From the NCBI GenBank assembly GCA_008668455.1, contig RQCD01000016.1, forward strand, positions 1 to 9,035: DNA of 9,035 bases, written 5' to 3'. Numbering within the stretch: the first letter of the stretch is position 1; the number at the start of each line of letters is the position of its first letter. Made by a program: the position numbers and the translations under genes. Shown here in pieces: positions 6,763 to 9,035 of the stretch. Under the pieces are notes generated by a model that saw nothing but the letters and a program-made list of their open reading frames with translations, was not told the origin of the DNA and did not search any database. The DNA comes from Clostridia bacterium. GTDB taxonomy: Bacteria; Bacillota; Clostridia; UBA1381.

Positions 6763-6876
6763 CTATTCAGACCTTTCCTTTTTTTCTTTCTTTTCATCTA
6801 ACAGACCCCCCGTCTGAAAATGTGTGTTAATTGACTGATAATCGTAGCGGTTTCCGACATTCGTTTTTTTCAGCAT
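6763..6876 (-). CDS. Candidate 37-residue small ORF, or detached C-terminal tail of the upstream nucleotidyltransferase
   Basis: An open frame starts with ATG at 6876, only 12 nt after the TAA of the upstream gene and in the same phase, and ends in TAG 5 nt before capE. The product begins MLKKTNVGNRYDYQS and ends in a charged, lysine/glutamate-rich tail after GGLLDE. AAAGGA lies nearly against the ATG, too close for good initiation, so re-initiation after the upstream stop is more likely than independent translation. Reading through the TAA would give RAKEMLKKTN..., extending the nucleotidyltransferase by 41 residues, and the basic helical start followed by GLL near the end resembles the tail I recall for that family. 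It is therefore either a real small gene, the remains of a tail cut off by a nonsense mutation, or non-coding. The poor capE ribosome-binding site makes translation of this stretch plausible. Confidence 0.35.
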   Translation of the reverse strand: MLKKTNVGNRYDYQSINTHFQTGGLLDEKKEKKERSE

Positions 6877-6888
6877 TTCCTTTGCGCG

Positions 6889-7968
6889 TTACTGCCGGAA
6901 TGTAACGCCGCGGAACAGACGGTAAATACTTAAAACCGGATAAAGAAACGGATATTTTTCTAAAACCGGAAAGCTTTTTTTAAGCTGCTTCAACGTTGGA
7001 AACATCAGCCGCAGATTTTTTTTGAGAATAATCATTTTCTGTGATTGCCCCGTTTCCTGCTCATAAAAATTCAGGTGTGCATTCCGGGTCTGAAGTTCTC
7101 CGTTTGTTCCGCTTTGTATGATGTACCGAGTCATCATTTCTGTTTTTTCCGTTGCCGGCGCATGCTCAAACCAAACCGCCAGCAACTCACAGACCGACTG
7201 ATAAAATTCTGTCATCCTGAGCTCTGACAGCTGCTTTTGAAAATAATTGTGATCAAAATTTTCGCCAAGCTGACTTTGAATCAAATAAATATCGATAAAA
7301 TGGCGGATACCGATTCCCTCATGCCGATAGTGCTTTGCCAGATGGATGATAAGAAAGATGAAGAAATCCTCCTCCCCCAAAATAAAGCAGGAGCTGTCCG
7401 GGCAGGACCTCGCAAAGCTCCATCCATCCTGATAATACGCATAATATTCTGTTTCATAATCAGGAACAATACTCTTATGGAGCTCCACATTCATCAGTGG
7501 AGGCTTTTGATAAACCAGCTCATGCGGACTTTCTGTCAGAAATGTATATCCCAGCCGTTTTAAAATTTCTTCATACTCGGCATGCCGTTCCATTCGGATC
7601 AGCACGTCAAAATCGCACATATAACGCATATCCGGAGACGGATAGCGCTGTTTTAAAAAATAACCCTTCAAGGGCATATAGGGAAGCTTTTCTTTATCCA
7701 GCTCTGCAAACAAAACTGCGATTTCTGCCTGCTGCTTCATATCAACAAATATCCCCTTCGCCTGTTCTCCGGAAAATTTTTGGCAGATTTCCGGCGGGAT
7801 CTGTTCAGAAATCTCCGATAACGCATACCAGACAATACCGGCAACGCTATTTTTTCTGCACCACTGATAATACTCCTCCCACAAAAAATCTCCCTCCGGT
7901 GCAGAAAGCCACTCCTGGCAAATTGCCGCCCGTACCGAACGGATGATATACTCGGATACCCTGGTCAT
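6889..7968 (-). CDS. Nucleotidyltransferase-family protein (PF14907-like, function unknown)
   Basis: This 359-residue soluble protein resembles the uncharacterised nucleotidyltransferase group NTP_transf_5, which is common in polysaccharide and peptide-modification loci of Clostridia. The core is LKGYFLKQRYPSPDMRYMCDFDVLI (about 100-124, shown without its full length): the LKG turn, the R before MCDFD, and the two putative metal-binding Asp residues D119 and D121. ELHKS (162-166) and HLAKH...GIGIRHFIDIYL (209-229) complete the family pattern, and KYPFLYP near the C-terminus is also typical. The start at 7968 is preceded by GAGGGTGG about 7-14 nt upstream. It is the first gene of the operon, behind a strong promoter. 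No substrate is known for the family here; a role linked to the FucNAc glycan is inferred from position alone. The same reading frame continues for 41 codons beyond the TAA at 6889-6891, so the protein may be truncated. Confidence 0.8.
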   Translation of the reverse strand: MTRVSEYIIRSVRAAICQEWLSAPEGDFLWEEYYQWCRKNSVAGIVWYALSEISEQIPPEICQKFSGEQAKGIFVDMKQQAEIAVLFAELDKEKLPYMPLKGYFLKQRYPSPDMRYMCDFDVLIRMERHAEYEEILKRLGYTFLTESPHELVYQKPPLMNVELHKSIVPDYETEYYAYYQDGWSFARSCPDSSCFILGEEDFFIFLIIHLAKHYRHEGIGIRHFIDIYLIQSQLGENFDHNYFQKQLSELRMTEFYQSVCELLAVWFEHAPATEKTEMMTRYIIQSGTNGELQTRNAHLNFYEQETGQSQKMIILKKNLRLMFPTLKQLKKSFPVLEKYPFLYPVLSIYRLFRGVTFRQ

Positions 7969-8037
7969 ACATAACCACCCTCACTTTTCAAGACGTTCCC
8001 GATCAAATCCGTTCCGGAAATCGTTCTGATTGATTTT

Positions 8038-8066
8038 ATTGTAACATGTTTTTGTAAATCTGTCAA
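8038..8066 (-). promoter_or_regulatory. Strong sigma-A promoter of the nucleotidyltransferase-capEFG-stalk operon
   Basis: On the - strand, a consensus TTGACA (8066-8061) is followed by a 17-bp spacer and TACAAT (8043-8038), with TGT before it forming an extended -10. Transcription would start near 8031, about 63 nt before the ATG at 7968. No riboswitch or T-box structure is evident in that leader. It is the only convincing promoter I see on this strand, so it probably drives all downstream genes to 1249. Confidence 0.8.
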
Positions 8067-8098
8067 TGAATAATCGACTTTTTTACAGGAATTCAACA

Positions 8099-8127
8099 TT
8101 GACACAAAAACAGCGATGTGGTATAAT
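8099..8127 (+). promoter_or_regulatory. Consensus sigma-A promoter of the YoaK-family gene
   Basis: A perfect TTGACA (8099-8104), a 17-bp spacer and a perfect TATAAT (8122-8127) occur with TGG just before the -10 (extended). Transcription would start near 8134, about 32 nt before the ATG at 8166. It is back to back with the operon promoter, with 32 bp between the two -35 boxes. Confidence 0.85.
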
Positions 8128-8165
8128 ATTATCATACAAAAATACATGTAAGGCAGGGATGACGC

Positions 8166-8894
8166 ATGAAGCATAAAATTATGGAAGAAATAGAAGATGA
8201 GCTTTTAGAATGCGAAAAGCTGAGTACCTTTCTTCTGATGATTGCAGTCGGCGGATTTTTCGGCGCATACACCTACACACAGCGCGGCGGAGTCTTCTGT
8301 AACGCCCAGACGGCAAACTTTGTGATGCTGGCAATTCAGATGGGCGAGGGCAACTGGGGACGTGCATTTTATTATTTCATTCCGATTTCCGCATATCTTT
8401 TAGGAACAATTCTTTCCGAATTTTTACCAAAGCGTATTAATCAGTTTGAAATTATACGGTGGGATACGTTTTTTGTCGCTTTTGAGATGCTTGTAATTCT
8501 TGTTTTGGGGTTTATTCCGGACAGCGCACCGCCGCAAATTTGTCAGATTTCAATTAACTTTATTGCATCTATGCAATATAATACCTTCCGGCAGGCAAGA
8601 AAAGTACCGATGGCGACTACCTTCTGCACCAATCATGTCCGCCAATTGGGAATTAATCTGGTAAAATGGATTCACAAGGGAAGTAAGGAGGCACGGGACA
8701 AGCTGCGGATGCATTTTCTCATGCTGATCTGCTTTGTTGCCGGAGGAATCGGCTCTACCATTATCGGAATGCATTTCGGCGGCAAATCTATCTGGGGCGC
8801 AGAAATCCTGCTTTTGATTGTATTAATTGACCTGCTGCATGCCGATCTCATCAGTCAAAGGGATAAAATTCATGTTGTTCCGCACGGACATTAA
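8166..8894 (+). CDS. YoaK/DUF1275 family integral membrane protein
   Basis: This 242-residue membrane protein has about six hydrophobic segments (roughly 20-38, 66-86, 100-118, 122-138, 182-202 and 208-226). The family signature near the N-terminus is clear: GGFFGAYTYTQRGGVFCNAQTANF (about 29-52, in shortened form GG..GAYTY...GGVF..AQT.N). A second signature, NFIASMQYNTFRQ (131-143), is followed by the TTFCTNHVRQLG block (151-162). The usual Asp in 'GG..DAYTY' is Gly here. DUF1275 proteins are widespread and are sometimes described as putative permeases, but the substrate is unknown. The ATG at 8166 is the best start; the Shine-Dalgarno is weak (AAGGCAGGG, 8150-8158). It is divergent from the sugar operon and has its own strong promoter. 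No clear terminator lies between it and the tRNA gene. Confidence 0.87.
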   Translation: MKHKIMEEIEDELLECEKLSTFLLMIAVGGFFGAYTYTQRGGVFCNAQTANFVMLAIQMGEGNWGRAFYYFIPISAYLLGTILSEFLPKRINQFEIIRWDTFFVAFEMLVILVLGFIPDSAPPQICQISINFIASMQYNTFRQARKVPMATTFCTNHVRQLGINLVKWIHKGSKEARDKLRMHFLMLICFVAGGIGSTIIGMHFGGKSIWGAEILLLIVLIDLLHADLISQRDKIHVVPHGH

Positions 8895-8899
8895 ATAAC

Positions 8900-8936
8900 T
8901 TGAGATTTTACAAAAAATTTGAGATTTTGCAAAAAA
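8900..8936 (+). repeat. Tandem 18-bp AT-rich direct repeat upstream of the tRNA promoter
   Basis: TTGAGATTTTACAAAAAA (8900-8917) and TTGAGATTTTGCAAAAAA (8919-8936) differ at a single base and lie in direct tandem at a 19-bp period. Copy 2 ends 4 nt before the tRNA promoter -35 box. The A-tracts are spaced by about two helical turns, as expected for an UP-element-like or bent upstream activating region of a stable-RNA promoter. It could also be a simple slippage duplication. Confidence 0.8.
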
Positions 8937-8940
8937 ACTC

Positions 8941-8969
8941 TTGACAAATCGGATAAAATCGGTTATAAT
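8941..8969 (+). promoter_or_regulatory. Consensus sigma-A promoter of the tRNA-Met gene
   Basis: A perfect TTGACA (8941-8946) and a perfect TATAAT (8964-8969) are separated by 17 bp. The predicted start near 8976 is about 11 nt before the mature tRNA 5' end at 8987. The A-rich tandem repeat immediately upstream fits a strongly expressed stable-RNA promoter. Confidence 0.9.
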
Positions 8970-8986
8970 AGATTTTGTCATGATTT

Positions 8987-9035
8987 GGCGGTATAGCTCA
9001 GTTGGCTAGAGCATACGGTTCATACCCGTAGTGTC
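8987..9035 (+). tRNA. tRNA-Met (CAT anticodon, elongator type), truncated by the window end
   Basis: The first 49 nt of a tRNA are present: acceptor 5' strand GGCGGTA (8987-8993), TA at positions 8-9, D arm GCTC / AGTTGGCTA / GAGC (8996-9012), and anticodon arm TACGG / TTCATAC / CCGTA (9014-9030) with anticodon CAT at 9021-9023. The sequence closely resembles Bacillota elongator tRNA-Met, and its 5' end is unlike initiator tRNA. A CAT anticodon can also belong to tRNA-Ile2 with a lysidine-modified C, but the overall sequence favours Met. The variable loop beyond GTGTC, the T arm and the 3' acceptor strand lie outside the window, so further tRNAs in the same transcript cannot be judged. Confidence 0.93.

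Noticed and set aside
6802..6816. CAGAC/GTCTG hairpin with a run of six C (G6 on the - strand), considered as a phase-variable tract or terminator.
   Set aside because: The 5-bp stem is too weak and has no adjacent U-run. A six-base homopolymer is common and no switchable alternative frame of interest was seen.
7497..7946. A 149-codon + strand open frame opposite the nucleotidyltransferase gene.
   Set aside because: It is antisense to a gene with strong family motifs. Its composition is that of a reverse-strand shadow and no promoter precedes it.
7969..8031. Riboswitch or T-box leader ahead of the sugar operon.
   Set aside because: The leader is only about 63 nt and shows no T-box sequence or extended paired structure.
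7965..8174. A 69-codon - strand open frame across the divergent promoter region.
   Set aside because: It spans both promoters and overlaps the starts of two better-supported genes. The product has no family features and no Shine-Dalgarno site.
8900..8936. Possible CRISPR-like repeat.
   Set aside because: There are only two copies, 18 bp long and separated by one base, with no spacers or cas genes. It is better explained as a promoter-associated tandem repeat.
8987..9035. tRNA gene as an integration site for a mobile element.
   Set aside because: The 3' half of the tRNA is outside the window, and no integrase or attachment-site duplication is visible.

Overview
The window looks like a chromosomal segment of a Gram-positive Clostridia-type Bacillota, perhaps a gut Lachnospiraceae or Oscillospiraceae. 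The reasons are moderate GC with AT-rich spacers, near-consensus sigma-A promoters with TG-extended -10 boxes, purine-rich Shine-Dalgarno sites, and a secreted protein with two 'stalk' (copper amine oxidase N-terminal-like) domains. The genus cannot be fixed from this sequence.

Layout. (1) Bases 67-1039, + strand: a single DMT/EamA transporter gene with its own promoter. (2) Bases 1040-1248: a convergent spacer with two perfect hairpins, one of which has a 16-bp outer stem. (3) Bases 7968 down to 1249, - strand: a compact probable operon read from a promoter at 8066-8038. In order of transcription it holds a PF14907-like nucleotidyltransferase-family protein, a 37-codon reading frame that continues in phase after its stop, capE, capF, capG, and a large secreted stalk/leucine-rich-repeat/SGNH-like protein. 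(4) Bases 7969-8165: a divergent promoter region with two back-to-back near-consensus promoters. (5) Bases 8166-8894, + strand: a YoaK/DUF1275 membrane protein. (6) Bases 8895-9035: a tandem 18-bp AT-rich repeat, a consensus promoter, and the first 49 nt of an elongator tRNA-Met that runs off the window.

How the genes work together. CapE, CapF and CapG form the known three-enzyme route from UDP-GlcNAc to UDP-N-acetyl-L-fucosamine (UDP-L-FucNAc), a precursor of capsules and other surface glycans, and they lie in pathway order. No glycosyltransferase, flippase or polymerase is visible in the operon, so the sugar must be used by machinery encoded elsewhere. The flanking nucleotidyltransferase-like protein and the exported stalk protein are linked to the pathway only by co-orientation and tight spacing.

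The best leads are: an SGNH-like domain in the exported protein that has lost its expected catalytic residues; unusual substitutions in the CapG active-site region (HIDAVNRC where HMEAGNRC is expected); the possible nonsense-split C-terminus of the nucleotidyltransferase, which appears translationally coupled to capE; and the symmetric divergent promoter pair. No CRISPR array, insertion sequence, phage gene or toxin-antitoxin pair was seen.
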